The notes below the pieces were generated by a model. That model made no database searches. It saw only the letters and a list, made by a program, of their open reading frames with translations, and was not told the DNA's origin. 61,111 bases of DNA from an uncultured Bradyrhizobium sp. Its GTDB lineage: Bacteria; Pseudomonadota; Alphaproteobacteria; Rhizobiales; Xanthobacteraceae. The stretch is taken from assembly GCF_936943645.1 (NCBI RefSeq), contig NZ_CAKZJO010000068.1:1-61111 (forward strand), given 5' to 3'. Position 1 is the first letter of the stretch, and every line of letters starts with the position of its first letter. Made by a program: the position numbers and the translations under genes. This document shows positions 24,375 through 34,413 of this stretch, one piece after another.

Positions 24375-24561
24375 CTTACCCTCCCCTGGAGGGGGCCTGG
24401 AGGGGGAGGGTCGGCTCACATTGAGCGCAGCGAAATGTGAGCCGGGGTGGGGTGATCTCTCCACTCGGGCACTGCATCGGTCGAGAGACTGTCACCCCAC
24501 CCCGTCTCATATTCCGCGGCGCTCCATATGAGCCGACCCTCCCCTTCCAGGGGAGGGTAAG
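24375..24561. repeat. Large 187-bp nested palindromic element
   Basis: The outer arms (CTTACCCTCCCCTGGA and its complement) enclose further matching pairs, including GGGTCGGCTCACAT-like and GGGGTGGGGTGA-like sequences and their inverse copies, so nearly the whole element can fold into one long hairpin. It lies between the DUF423 gene and the next gene and has no coding potential. It resembles miniature inverted-repeat or REP-derived elements; no target-site duplication is obvious to me. Confidence 0.75.
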
Positions 24562-24569
24562 AAGCCAGA

Positions 24570-25379
24570 ATGTCCCTCGACCTTCACTTTCTCCTCTTCC
24601 TTCTCTTGCGGATGGCGATCGCGGCGGCGTTCGTCGTGTCGGCGTCGATCATCACTGAACGCGCAGGTCCGGTGATCGGCGCGCTGATCGCGACATTGCC
24701 GGTGTCGGCGGGTCCCTCCTACGTCTTCCTTGCGCTTGACCACGACGCTGCCTTCATCGCGCAGGGGGCATTGGCGAGCCTGCCGGTCAACGCGGCGACG
24801 ATCTTCATGTGCCTCGCTTACGTCGTGCTGGCGCAGCGGCACAGCTTCGCCGTGAGTTGCGGAAGCGCGGTCGTGGTCTGGATCGCGCTGGCTTCCATCA
24901 TCCGGCAGTTCGACTGGTCGCTCAGCGCTGGCCTCGCCGCGAACCTGATCGCCTTCGGCATCTGCATTCCGCTGCTGGCCGGCTACCGCCATGCCAAGAT
25001 GCCGCTGGTGACACGCCGCTGGTACGACGTGCCGATGCGGGCTGCGCTGGTGGCGACCCTTGTTGCCATCGTGGTCTCCACCTCGGGCTGGGTCGGCCCC
25101 CGCATCAGCGGCATCATCGCCCTGTACCCCGTAGTGTTCTCCAGCATCATGGTGATCCTGCATCCGCGCATCGGCGGCCCGCCGACCGCTGCCGTGCTCG
25201 CCAACTCCGCCTGGGGTTTGCTCGGATTCGGCATGGCGATCGCCGTCCTGCACGTGGCGGTGGTGTCGTTCGGCCTGGCCGTCGGTCTGTGTCTCGCGCT
25301 CGGCACCTGCATTGCTTGGAACTTGACGCTGTGGGGGCTCGGCCGGCGTGCGATGCGCAATGCGCGCCAACAGCCGTGA
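24570..25379 (+). CDS. Integral membrane protein of unknown function
   Basis: The protein has 269 residues and eight or nine predicted hydrophobic segments. Two halves carry a similar motif: GPVIGALIATLPVSAGPSYVFLAL near residue 33 and GPRISGIIALYPVVFSSIMVIL near residue 175, suggesting an internal duplication of the kind seen in transporters. The start is close to GGGTAAGAAG. It is probably monocistronic: a palindromic repeat lies before it and a 381-bp non-coding stretch after it. Substrate and function are unknown. Confidence 0.75.
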   Translation: MSLDLHFLLFLLLRMAIAAAFVVSASIITERAGPVIGALIATLPVSAGPSYVFLALDHDAAFIAQGALASLPVNAATIFMCLAYVVLAQRHSFAVSCGSAVVVWIALASIIRQFDWSLSAGLAANLIAFGICIPLLAGYRHAKMPLVTRRWYDVPMRAALVATLVAIVVSTSGWVGPRISGIIALYPVVFSSIMVILHPRIGGPPTAAVLANSAWGLLGFGMAIAVLHVAVVSFGLAVGLCLALGTCIAWNLTLWGLGRRAMRNARQQP

Positions 25380-25576
25380 GACTACGGACAAGCGCGACAC
25401 CGCGGCGCGAAAAGTCATTTGCAGGATATGGGCCTCACGCTCAGGGGCACCGCGGCAACTCTGCAAGCCATTGAATGAGATGCGTCATTTCAAGTCGCGC
25501 CGCCGATCGGACCTGATCGCGACGGAGGCAGCGTTCGTTCCAGCTCCCGCCGTTTTCCGACACTTCTATTAGAACT

Positions 25577-25605
25577 TTGTTCGAGCTTTTCCCGTAGGAA
25601 TAATA
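25577..25605 (+). promoter_or_regulatory. Candidate promoter of the triple-PAS chemoreceptor
   Basis: TTGTTC, 17 bp, ATAATA lies 156 bp before the chemoreceptor start. It is the best promoter-like sequence in the 381-bp gap 25380-25760, in which I see no gene or RNA. Confidence 0.45.
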
Positions 25606-25760
25606 TTGCTTACCCGCTCGCGCCGTCGCCGGCGCGAACCCGTCCGAGCTGCATCCGAGCGCAGGGACTCGCGGGGATTGTCGATTTGAGTACGGCTGTG
25701 TTGCCGCAACGGCCACTTCCCTGCAGGCTATCCACGTTATTTCGAGATGGAGATTGTTCG

Positions 25761-27437
25761 ATGTTCGGTCGCAAGTCCCAGAGTGATGCGCAAGCGCGGC
25801 TCGACGCCATAGGCCGTTCGCAGGCCATGATCGAATTCAATCTCGATGGCTCGATCATCACGGCCAACCAGAATTTTCTCGACGCCCTCGGCTATCGGCT
25901 CGACGAGATTAAAGGCAAGCATCACTCCATGTTCGTGCCGGCCGACCAGCGCGACACCGCCGAGTACAAGGCGTTTTGGGCCGCATTGAGCCGCGGCGAG
26001 TATCAGGCGCGCGAGTTCAAGCGGATCGCGAAGGGCGGCCGCGAGGTCTGGATCGAAGCATCCTACAATCCGGTGCTCGACGGCAACGGCAAGACGGTGA
26101 TGGTCGCCAAGATCGCAACCGAGATCACCGCGAAGAAGATCCGGAGCATGACGGATGCGTCGAAGATCGCGGCCATCAGCCGTGCCCAGGCCGTCATCGA
26201 ATTCAAGCTCGACGGCACCATCGTCACCGCCAACGAGAATTTCTGCAAGACCCTCGGCTATTCGCTGGCCGAGATCGAGGGCAAGCATCACAGCCTGTTC
26301 GTGGCCGAGACCGAGCGCAGCGGTCCCGCCTATCGCGAGTTCTGGGCCGCGCTCAACCGCGGCGACTACCAGGCCGGGGAGTTCAAGCGCATCGGCAAGG
26401 GCGGACGCGAGGTGTGGATCCTTGCCTCCTACAATCCGCTGATCGACGAGAACGGCAAGCCTTACGGCGTCGTCAAGTTCGCGACCGACATCACCGCGGA
26501 GAAGCTGAAGAACGCCGACCTCGCCGGCCAGATCTCGGCGATCGACAAGGCCCAGGCGGTGATCGAGTTCAACATGGACGGCACGATCATCACCGCCAAC
26601 GCCAACTTCCTCGGCGCGCTCGGCTACTCGCTGGCCGAGATCAAGGGCAAGCACCACAGCATGTTCGTCGAGCCCTCGGAACGCGACGGCGCCGCGTACC
26701 GCGAATTCTGGGCGGCGCTCAACCGCGGCCAGTACCAGGCGGCCGAATACAAGCGCATCGGCAAGGGCGGCAAGGAGGTCTACATCCAGGCCTCCTACAA
26801 TCCGATCCTCGACCTCAACGGCAAGCCGTTCAAGGTCGTGAAATATGCCACCGACACCACGCGTCAGGTGCTGGTCCGCATGGGCAACGAGCGCGTCCGT
26901 GGCATGATGGAATCGGTCGCCGCCGGCTCGGAAGAGCTGAACGCCTCGGTGCGGGAGATCTCGGAGGCGATGACGAAATCCCGCGAGACCGCGATGAGCG
27001 CGGTGGAGCAGGTCTCCTCCGCCGACGCCCAGGCCCAACGCCTCACCGACGCCGCACAGGCCATGAGCGGCATCGTCGAGATGATCAACAGCATCACCGG
27101 CCAGATCAACCTGCTGGCGCTGAACGCCACGATCGAATCCGCTCGCGCCGGCGAAGCCGGCCGCGGCTTTGCCGTGGTCGCCTCCGAAGTGAAGAGCCTC
27201 GCCAACCAGGCCAAGCAGGCGACCGACAAGATCGGCCAGGAGATCGGCAGCCTCAACGGCATCTCCGGCGACGTCGTCAGCGCGCTCGGCTCGATCAAGC
27301 AGGCCATCAACAATGTCAGCGAATACGTGACCTCGACCGCCGCCGCCGTCGAGGAGCAGAGCACGGTGACGAACGAGATGTCGACCAGCATGCAGCGCGC
27401 CGCCGCGGAAGCGGCCGCGATCGCGGCGCGGGCGTAG
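25761..27437 (+). CDS. Cytosolic methyl-accepting chemotaxis protein with three tandem PAS domains
   Basis: The protein has 558 residues and no membrane segment. Three near-identical PAS/PAC units of about 122 residues occupy roughly 15-130, 137-252 and 259-374; each has IEFxxDGxIxTANxNF, GxHHSxFV, FWAALxRGxYQAxEFKRIxKGG and EVWIxASYNPxxD. The rest is an MCP signalling domain with the hairpin tip GQINLLALNATIESARAGEAGRGFAVVASEVKSLA split around the tip, a variant (IES) of the usual IEA. This design resembles BdlA/Aer2-type cytoplasmic receptors sensing redox or gas. There is no CheR-binding pentapeptide at the end. Confidence 0.9.
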   Translation: MFGRKSQSDAQARLDAIGRSQAMIEFNLDGSIITANQNFLDALGYRLDEIKGKHHSMFVPADQRDTAEYKAFWAALSRGEYQAREFKRIAKGGREVWIEASYNPVLDGNGKTVMVAKIATEITAKKIRSMTDASKIAAISRAQAVIEFKLDGTIVTANENFCKTLGYSLAEIEGKHHSLFVAETERSGPAYREFWAALNRGDYQAGEFKRIGKGGREVWILASYNPLIDENGKPYGVVKFATDITAEKLKNADLAGQISAIDKAQAVIEFNMDGTIITANANFLGALGYSLAEIKGKHHSMFVEPSERDGAAYREFWAALNRGQYQAAEYKRIGKGGKEVYIQASYNPILDLNGKPFKVVKYATDTTRQVLVRMGNERVRGMMESVAAGSEELNASVREISEAMTKSRETAMSAVEQVSSADAQAQRLTDAAQAMSGIVEMINSITGQINLLALNATIESARAGEAGRGFAVVASEVKSLANQAKQATDKIGQEIGSLNGISGDVVSALGSIKQAINNVSEYVTSTAAAVEEQSTVTNEMSTSMQRAAAEAAAIAARA

Positions 27438-27453
27438 CCAAGCGGACGGAATC

Positions 27454-27550
27454 GTAGGGTGGGCAAAGGCGCGCTCTTCGCGCGCCGTGCCCACGATCTC
27501 TTCGCGATCCAGCCGATATGCGTGGGCACGCTACGCTTTGCCCACCCTAC
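27454..27550. repeat. Palindromic repeat (GTAGGGTGGGCAAAG family), copy 1
   Basis: Outer arms GTAGGGTGGGCAAAG / CTTTGCCCACCCTAC surround GGCGCG and GTGCCCACG / CGTGGGCAC inner arms. It lies between the 3' ends of the convergent chemoreceptor and mutS genes, where it may act as a bidirectional terminator. A second copy is at 58924-59014 in another convergent gap. Confidence 0.8.
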
Positions 27551-27557
27551 GGCACCG

Positions 27558-30296
27558 TCACTGCTTCGGCAGCTTGGCCTTCAGCGCATAGAGCGCATCG
27601 AGCGCTTCCCGCGGCGACATCTCGTCGGGGTGCAGCGCCTTCACGGCGTCCATCAGCAGCTCCGCTTCGCTCGGCGGCGCGGCTTCGGCGGCGGCGCGGG
27701 AGGGCACCGCGAACAGCGGCAGATCGTCGACCAGTGCGCGCGCGGTCTGGCCGCGGTCCTGCGCCTCCAGCTTGGACAGCACCGATTTGGCGCGTGTGAT
27801 CACGGCCGGCGGCAGGCCGGCGAGCTTGGCCACCTGGATGCCGTAGGAGCGGTCGGCCGAGCCCGGCAGAACCTCGTGCAGGAACACGACGTTGCCCTGC
27901 CACTCCTTCACCCGCACGGTGGCGTTGAACATGCGCGGCAGTTTGGCGGAGAGCGCGGTCAGCTCGTGATAATGCGTCGCGAACAGGGTGCGGCAGCGGT
28001 TGCTCTCGTGCAGGTGCTCGATCGCGGCCCAGGCGATCGAGAGGCCGTCGAAAGTCGCGGTGCCGCGGCCGATCTCGTCGAGGATCACCAGCGCGCGCTC
28101 GCCGGCCTGGTTGAGGATCGCCGCGGTCTCGACCATCTCCACCATGAAGGTGGAGCGGCCGCGGGCGAGATCGTCGGCAGCGCCGACGCGCGAGAACAGG
28201 CGGTCGACGATGCCGATCCGCGCCCGCGTCGCCGGCACGAAGCTGCCGATTTGAGCGAGCAAGGCAATCAGCGCGTTCTGGCGCAGGAAGGTCGATTTAC
28301 CGGCCATGTTGGGGCCGGTGAGCAGCCAGAGCTGGCCGGACTTTTGCGCGGGCGCCGGCGACAGATCGCAGGCATTGGCGATGAACGGCTCGCCATTGCG
28401 CCTCAGGGCCTGCTCGACCACGGGATGGCGGCCGGCCTCGATGGCGAAGGCGAGGGAATCATCGACGTCGGGGCGCACATAATTGTCGTCGACCGCGAGC
28501 TTGGCCAGCGAGGTCGCGACGTCGAGCAGGGCGAAGGCGTGCGCGGCGGCGCGCAGTTCGTCGCTCACCGCCATGGCCTTCGCTGACAGCCGCTCGAAAA
28601 TCTCGAGCTCGAGCCCGAGCGCGCGGTCCCCGGCATTGGCGATCTTGGCTTCGATCTCGCCGAGTTCCGACGTCGTGAAGCGCACCTGGCCCGCCAGCGT
28701 CTGGCGATGGATGAAGGTCGCGTTCAGCGGCGCCGACATCAGCTTGTCGCCGTGCTGCGCGGTGACCTCGACGAAATAGCCGAGGACGTTGTTGTGCCGG
28801 ATCTTGAGAGCCTTGACGCCGGTGTGGTCGGCGTAACGCGCCTGCATCGAGGCCACCACGAGGCGCGAGGTGTCGCGCAAATTGCGCGCTTCGTCGAGGG
28901 CGGGTTCATAGCCCTGCCGCACGAAGCCGCCGTCGCGCTTGATCAGCGGCAGCTGCTCGTCGAGCGCGCTGGCGAATTCCGCTGCCAGCTCGCGCGAGGG
29001 CCTTTGCAGCGCGGCCACCACCACCGCGATCTCCTGCGGCGGCTGGTCCAATTCACCGAGCCGCGCCAGCACCTGGTCGGCGGCGATGATGCCGTCGCGC
29101 AGCCCCGCAAGGTCGCGCGGGCCGCCGCGGCCGACCGAGAGACGGGCCAGCGCGCGCGACATGTCGGGCGCGCCGCGCAATATGCTGCGGACGTCCTCGC
29201 GCGCGGCGGAGTCCGCAACGAATGTGCCGACCGCATCGAGCCGGCGCGCAATGGCGGGCGCGTCCGTCAGCGGCGCCGCCAGCCGTTGCGCCAGCAGGCG
29301 CGAGCCGGCCGAGGTCACGGTGCAGTCGATCGCGTCGAGCAGCGAGCCGCGGCGCTCGCCGGCAAGCGTCCGCGTCAGCTCGAGGTTGGCGCGGGTGGCC
29401 GGATCGATCGCCATGGTCGCGCCCGAGGCCTCGCGCGCAGGCGGCGACAGTGGCGGGTGCTTGCCGACCTGGGTGCGGTCGACATAGGTGACGGCGGCGG
29501 CCGCGGCGGTGGCTTCGAGCCGCGTGAGCTGCGCGAGGCCGTCCATGGTCGCGACCGCAAAATAGTCGCACAGGCGCTTTTCGGCGGTGGCGCCGTCGAA
29601 GACGTCGCGGGTCAGCGGCGTCACTGCCGGCAGTTCGCGCAGGGTCTGTCCGAGCTCGTTGTCGCCATAGAGCGCATCGGTGACGATGGCCTCGTTCGGG
29701 TTGATGCGCGCCAGCGTCGCGGCAAGCTCGCCGCCCGAACATTCGGTGACCATGAATTCGGCGGTCGAGATGTCGATCCAGGCGAGGCCGAAGCGGTCGC
29801 CGCCCGCAGAGGAGCGGGCCCGCGCGATCGCCAGCAGATAGTTGTTGGCGCGCGCGTCGAGCAGATTGTCCTCGGTCAGCGTGCCCGGCGTGACCAGCCG
29901 CACCACGCCCCGGCGCACCACGCTCTTGTTGCCGCGCGCCTTCGCTGCGGCGGGATCCTCGGTCTGCTCGCAGACGGCGACCCGGTGGCCGGCCGAGATC
30001 AGACGATGCAGATAATCCTCGGATCGCTCGACCGGCACGCCGCACATCGGGATATCGGCGCCCTGATGCTTGCCGCGCTTGGTCAGGACGATGCCGAGCG
30101 TCCTGGAGGCGATCTCGGCGTCCTCGAAGAACAATTCGTAGAAATCGCCCATCCGGTAGAACAGCAGCAGGCCCTGATGCGCCGCCTTGATCTCAAGGTA
30201 TTGTTCCATCATCGGCGTGACGCGCGCGGCAGCTTCCGCCTGGGGCGCGGGCGCTTCGTCGGGGGGCGGAACGGGGATCGGCTGTTGCATGGTCAT
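27558..30296 (-). CDS. mutS: DNA mismatch repair protein MutS
   Basis: The protein has 912 residues. The mismatch-reading Phe-x-Glu is in MGDFYELF; Walker A is GPNMAGKSTFLRQ, Walker B ILDEIGRGTATFDG, and the ATPase dimer signature STFMVEMVE is present. The N-terminal 25 residues are a Pro/Gln/Ala extension. It binds mismatched DNA and recruits MutL (not in this window). The gene stands alone, convergent with the chemoreceptor and divergent from the thiolase. A CAT start at 30296 is followed by a second ATG two codons later, so either could serve. Confidence 0.98.
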   Translation of the reverse strand: MTMQQPIPVPPPDEAPAPQAEAAARVTPMMEQYLEIKAAHQGLLLFYRMGDFYELFFEDAEIASRTLGIVLTKRGKHQGADIPMCGVPVERSEDYLHRLISAGHRVAVCEQTEDPAAAKARGNKSVVRRGVVRLVTPGTLTEDNLLDARANNYLLAIARARSSAGGDRFGLAWIDISTAEFMVTECSGGELAATLARINPNEAIVTDALYGDNELGQTLRELPAVTPLTRDVFDGATAEKRLCDYFAVATMDGLAQLTRLEATAAAAAVTYVDRTQVGKHPPLSPPAREASGATMAIDPATRANLELTRTLAGERRGSLLDAIDCTVTSAGSRLLAQRLAAPLTDAPAIARRLDAVGTFVADSAAREDVRSILRGAPDMSRALARLSVGRGGPRDLAGLRDGIIAADQVLARLGELDQPPQEIAVVVAALQRPSRELAAEFASALDEQLPLIKRDGGFVRQGYEPALDEARNLRDTSRLVVASMQARYADHTGVKALKIRHNNVLGYFVEVTAQHGDKLMSAPLNATFIHRQTLAGQVRFTTSELGEIEAKIANAGDRALGLELEIFERLSAKAMAVSDELRAAAHAFALLDVATSLAKLAVDDNYVRPDVDDSLAFAIEAGRHPVVEQALRRNGEPFIANACDLSPAPAQKSGQLWLLTGPNMAGKSTFLRQNALIALLAQIGSFVPATRARIGIVDRLFSRVGAADDLARGRSTFMVEMVETAAILNQAGERALVILDEIGRGTATFDGLSIAWAAIEHLHESNRCRTLFATHYHELTALSAKLPRMFNATVRVKEWQGNVVFLHEVLPGSADRSYGIQVAKLAGLPPAVITRAKSVLSKLEAQDRGQTARALVDDLPLFAVPSRAAAEAAPPSEAELLMDAVKALHPDEMSPREALDALYALKAKLPKQ

Positions 30297-30403
30297 GGGC
30301 GGCGCAACCTACAAAATTTCGTCCCCTGCTCCTATCGCTTTGGCCTGACAGGGGAGGTTTTCCACGTTGTCCGTGTGGCGGAAGCGGTTGCCACATTTTC
30401 CGT

Positions 30404-30446
30404 CGTCATTCCGGGCCTGCGCCTGTCGGCGCATCCCGGAATGACG
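30404..30446. repeat. Short palindromic repeat (CGTCATTCCGGG)
   Basis: Arms CGTCATTCCGGG / CCCGGAATGACG with inner GCGCC/GGCGC pairs and a short loop. It lies in the 281-bp gap between mutS and the thiolase gene. No promoter is obvious, though GGGAG just before the thiolase start is clear. Confidence 0.75.
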
Positions 30447-30577
30447 ACGGAATTTCGTGGCGCTGAGCCGAATACGCCGCCCGCGAAACCGTCAATTGAC
30501 CTGCCGCGGGCGCCCTCCTAAAACTCCGCCGACATTGAAGAATTCTGGCCGAACCGCGGCATTCAGGGAGAACAACG

Positions 30578-31786
<1,209 letters not shown>

Positions 31787-31799
31787 GTTCTCTCTTCTC

Positions 31800-31823
31800 C
31801 CTCTCCCCGCACGCGGGGAGAGG
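31800..31823. repeat. Perfect short hairpin repeat
   Basis: CCTCTCCCCGC / GCGGGGAGAGG, an 11-bp perfect stem with a 2-base loop, lies between the thiolase and intradiol dioxygenase genes, 14 bases after the thiolase stop. It may be a terminator or attenuation hairpin. Confidence 0.7.
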
Positions 31824-31847
31824 CGAAGGGGCCGAGTGGAGACAGCC

Positions 31848-32741
31848 ATGATCATCGAGCGCGAGCAGGACGTCACGGCCGCGGCGCTGGCGGTGATGGA
31901 GCGGACGTCGGATCCGCGGCTGCGCCAGATCATGGTGTCCCTGGTCAAGCACCTGCACGCCTTCGTGCGCGATGTCCGCCTGACCGAGAAAGAGTTTCGC
32001 GACGCCACCGCGGTCATCGCCGAGCTCGGCAAGCTGACGACCGATACCCATAATGAAGTCGTGCTGATGGCGGGCTCGCTCGGTGTCTCGCCGCTGGTGT
32101 GCCTGCTCAACAATGGCGACCAGGGCAATACGGAGACCGATCAATCGCTGCTCGGACCCTTCTGGCGGCTGAACTCGCCGCGGGTCGAGAATGGCGGATC
32201 GATCGTGCGTTCGGAGACGCCGGGGGCGCCGCTGTTCGTGAGCGCCCGAGTCGTCGACAAGGACGGCCGTCCCGTTGCGGGCGCGGAGGTCGATGTCTGG
32301 CACGCCTCGCCGGTCGGCCTCTACGAGAACCAGGACCCCGAGCAGGCCGACATGAACCTGCGCGGCAAGTTCACGACCGACGGGGAAGGGCGCTTCTCCT
32401 TTCGTTCGGTGATGATGGTCGGCTATCCCATTCCGACCAACGGCGTGGTCGGCCGTCTGCTCGAAGCGCAAAGCCGGCATCCCTACCGCCCAGCGCATCT
32501 CCACGCCCTGATCTTCAAGCCCGGTTTCAAGGTGCTGATCTCGCAGGTTTACGACCCCACCGACCCGCATATCGACAGCGACGTGCAGTTCGGGGTGACG
32601 CGGGCGCTGATCGGCAAGTTCCAGCGCCACGACACGCCGCATCCGACCGCGCCCGATGTCGTGGCGCCCTGGTATTCGCTCGACCACACCTACCGGCTCG
32701 AAGCCGGGGAGGCGGTGCTGCCGCGTCCGCCGATCAAATAG
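31848..32741 (+). CDS. Intradiol ring-cleavage dioxygenase (catechol/hydroxyquinol 1,2-dioxygenase type)
   Basis: The protein has 297 residues. A helical N-terminal linker domain (LRQIMVSLVKHLHAFVRDVRLTEKEF) precedes the beta-sandwich. The Fe(III) ligands are Tyr in VGLYENQ and Tyr-His-His in HPYRPAHLH. The size and the N-terminal domain fit hydroxyquinol 1,2-dioxygenases and relatives better than protocatechuate 3,4-dioxygenase; the substrate is uncertain. The ATG at 31848 has GGAGAC just upstream, and the open frame begins with a GTG at 31836. It is followed by pcaH 118 bp later. Confidence 0.85.
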   Translation: MIIEREQDVTAAALAVMERTSDPRLRQIMVSLVKHLHAFVRDVRLTEKEFRDATAVIAELGKLTTDTHNEVVLMAGSLGVSPLVCLLNNGDQGNTETDQSLLGPFWRLNSPRVENGGSIVRSETPGAPLFVSARVVDKDGRPVAGAEVDVWHASPVGLYENQDPEQADMNLRGKFTTDGEGRFSFRSVMMVGYPIPTNGVVGRLLEAQSRHPYRPAHLHALIFKPGFKVLISQVYDPTDPHIDSDVQFGVTRALIGKFQRHDTPHPTAPDVVAPWYSLDHTYRLEAGEAVLPRPPIK

Positions 32742-32792
32742 CGCGGGCCCGCCGGGCGCGGCATGGCCGCCAAACCCGCTTCCCCAAATTAG

Positions 32793-32806
32793 TTATATCC
32801 TATAAT
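32793..32806 (+). promoter_or_regulatory. Candidate pcaHG promoter with overlapping dyad
   Basis: TATAAT at 32801-32806 is a good -10 box, overlapped by a perfect dyad TTATA-TCC-TATAA (32793-32805). No strong -35 box is visible, which suits an activator- or repressor-controlled promoter. The start of pcaH is about 54 bases further on. Confidence 0.5.
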
Positions 32807-32859
32807 GATTGGCGGAAGTTGACCGGCCGGACCGAAAATGGCCGGGGAGGAGTTCGCCC

Positions 32860-33561
32860 ATGACATTCATCTATCCCACAGACAGCAACAAGGCGCATCC
32901 GCTGCCGCTGTCGCCCGACTACAAGAGCTCGATCAAGCGCGCGCCGAACAAGCCGTTGATCCCGATGCGGCATACGCTGTCGGAGCTGACCGGTCCGGTC
33001 TACGGCCACGAGACCGTGCGCAAGGGCGACAACGACCTCACCACCCAACACACTGGTGAACCGATCGGCGAGCGCATCATCGTCCACGGCCATGTGCGCG
33101 ACGAGGACGGCCGGGGCGTGCCGAGCTCTCTGGTCGAGATCTGGCAGGCCAATTCCTGCGGCCGCTACGTCCATGTCCGTGACCAGCATCCGGCGCCGCT
33201 CGATCCGAACTTCACCGGCGCCGGCCGCACCGTGAGCGATGCCGACGGCTACTACCGCTTCGTCACCATCAAGCCGGGCGCCTATCCCTGGGGCAATCAT
33301 CATAACGCCTGGCGTCCCGCGCACATCCATCTGTCGGTGTTCGGCCATTCCTTCGTCACGCGCCTCGTGACGCAGATGTACTTCCCTGCCGACCCGCTGT
33401 TTCCGTTCGACCCGATCTTCAATTCGGTACCGGACGAGAAGGCGCGGGCGCGGATGGTCTCCTCGTTCGACCTCGAGAACACCCAGCCCGAATGGGCGCT
33501 GTGCTACCGGTTTGACATCGTGCTGCGCGGCAAGAACGCCACCCCCATGGAGAATCACTAG
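32860..33561 (+). CDS. pcaH: Protocatechuate 3,4-dioxygenase beta subunit
   Basis: The protein has 233 residues. The ATG at 32860 follows GGGGAGGAG. The Fe(III) ligands lie in GYYRFVTIKPGAYPWG and HHNAWRPAHIHLSVFG (two Tyr, two His). N-terminal HTLSELTGPVYGHETV and QPEWALCYRFDIVLRG at the end are typical of PcaH. It forms the catalytic subunit of an (alpha-beta) multimer that opens the protocatechuate ring to 3-carboxy-cis,cis-muconate. The stop TAG shares its G with the GTG start of pcaG, a coupled pair. Confidence 0.95.
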   Translation: MTFIYPTDSNKAHPLPLSPDYKSSIKRAPNKPLIPMRHTLSELTGPVYGHETVRKGDNDLTTQHTGEPIGERIIVHGHVRDEDGRGVPSSLVEIWQANSCGRYVHVRDQHPAPLDPNFTGAGRTVSDADGYYRFVTIKPGAYPWGNHHNAWRPAHIHLSVFGHSFVTRLVTQMYFPADPLFPFDPIFNSVPDEKARARMVSSFDLENTQPEWALCYRFDIVLRGKNATPMENH

Positions 33562-34151
33562 TGCAGGATAATGGGATCACGCCGTCGCAGACCGTCGGCC
33601 CGTTCTTCAAATACGGCCTGACGCCGACCGGCGACTACGCCTGGAACGACGCGTTCACCCACTCGACGCTGACGCCCGACGTCACCGGCGATCGCATCCG
33701 TATCGAAGGCCGTGTGTTCGACGGCGACGGCGTTGTCGTGCCGGATTGCATGCTGGAGATCTGGCAGGCGGACGCGCAGGGCCGCTTTGCCGACCCGCAG
33801 GACAAGCGCGCGCTGCCCAATGCGAGCTTCCGCGGCTTTGCCCGCTGCGGCACCGACAAGGACGGCAATTACGCTTTCGAGACCATCAAGCCGGGCGCGG
33901 TGCCGGATCCCGACGGTAAGCCGCAGGCGCCGCATATCCTGCTCGCGGTGTTCGGCCGCGGCATGCTGCGGCATCTCTACACCCGCATCTATTTCAGCGA
34001 CGAGACCGGCAACGCTTCCGATCCCGTGCTGGCGCTGGTGCCTGCTGATCGCCGCGCCACGCTGACCGCGGTGCGCGAGGCCGGCAAGCCGGTCTACCGG
34101 CTCGACCTGCGGCTCCAGGGCGACGACGAGACGGTGTTCTTCGACGTCTGA
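33561..34151 (+). CDS. pcaG: Protocatechuate 3,4-dioxygenase alpha subunit
   Basis: The protein has 196 residues, starting from GTG that overlaps the pcaH stop. The alpha-subunit start GITPSQTVGPFFKYGL, the middle segment PDCMLEIWQADAQGRFADPQD and APHILLAVFGRGMLRHLYTRIYFS are diagnostic. The alpha subunit has no iron ligands but completes the active-site pocket. Downstream enzymes of the pathway (pcaB, pcaC, pcaD) are not in this window. Confidence 0.95.
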   Translation: MQDNGITPSQTVGPFFKYGLTPTGDYAWNDAFTHSTLTPDVTGDRIRIEGRVFDGDGVVVPDCMLEIWQADAQGRFADPQDKRALPNASFRGFARCGTDKDGNYAFETIKPGAVPDPDGKPQAPHILLAVFGRGMLRHLYTRIYFSDETGNASDPVLALVPADRRATLTAVREAGKPVYRLDLRLQGDDETVFFDV

Positions 34152-34164
34152 GGGGCGATGCGTA

Positions 34165-34185
34165 CCGGGGAGGTCTCCTCCCCGG
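34165..34185 (+). terminator. Hairpin after pcaG
   Basis: CCGGGGAGG-TCT-CCTCCCCGG is a perfect 9-bp stem beginning 13 bases after the pcaG stop. A short T-containing stretch follows (CATGCTGTCT). Confidence 0.65.
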
Positions 34186-34413
34186 CATGCTGTCTCATGG
34201 GGCGCACCGAAGCCGGGACTGCGTTGCCTTCGGCCGAAAAGATTCGTTCGCACGCGTGTGCGTCAGTTTAACTGACTCAAATACCGATGGCTCGACCTTC
34301 AAATCCCGTAGTTCTGCGGGCTTCGTACGGTATTATTCCGCCGCGAAGCAATTCCGTATTTACCGTATTCGTCTAGGGTGGCCGCAGTTTCGGACGCCGT
34401 CCTGGATTGTTTC

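Noticed and set aside
25380..25760. Small genes in the 381-bp gap
   Set aside because: Short frames there have no ribosome-binding sites or protein-like composition; only a promoter candidate is visible.
28707..30521. Open frame of 604 codons on the plus strand
   Set aside because: It is antisense to mutS and has the Arg/His/Gln-rich composition of a shadow frame; mutS itself is unmistakable.
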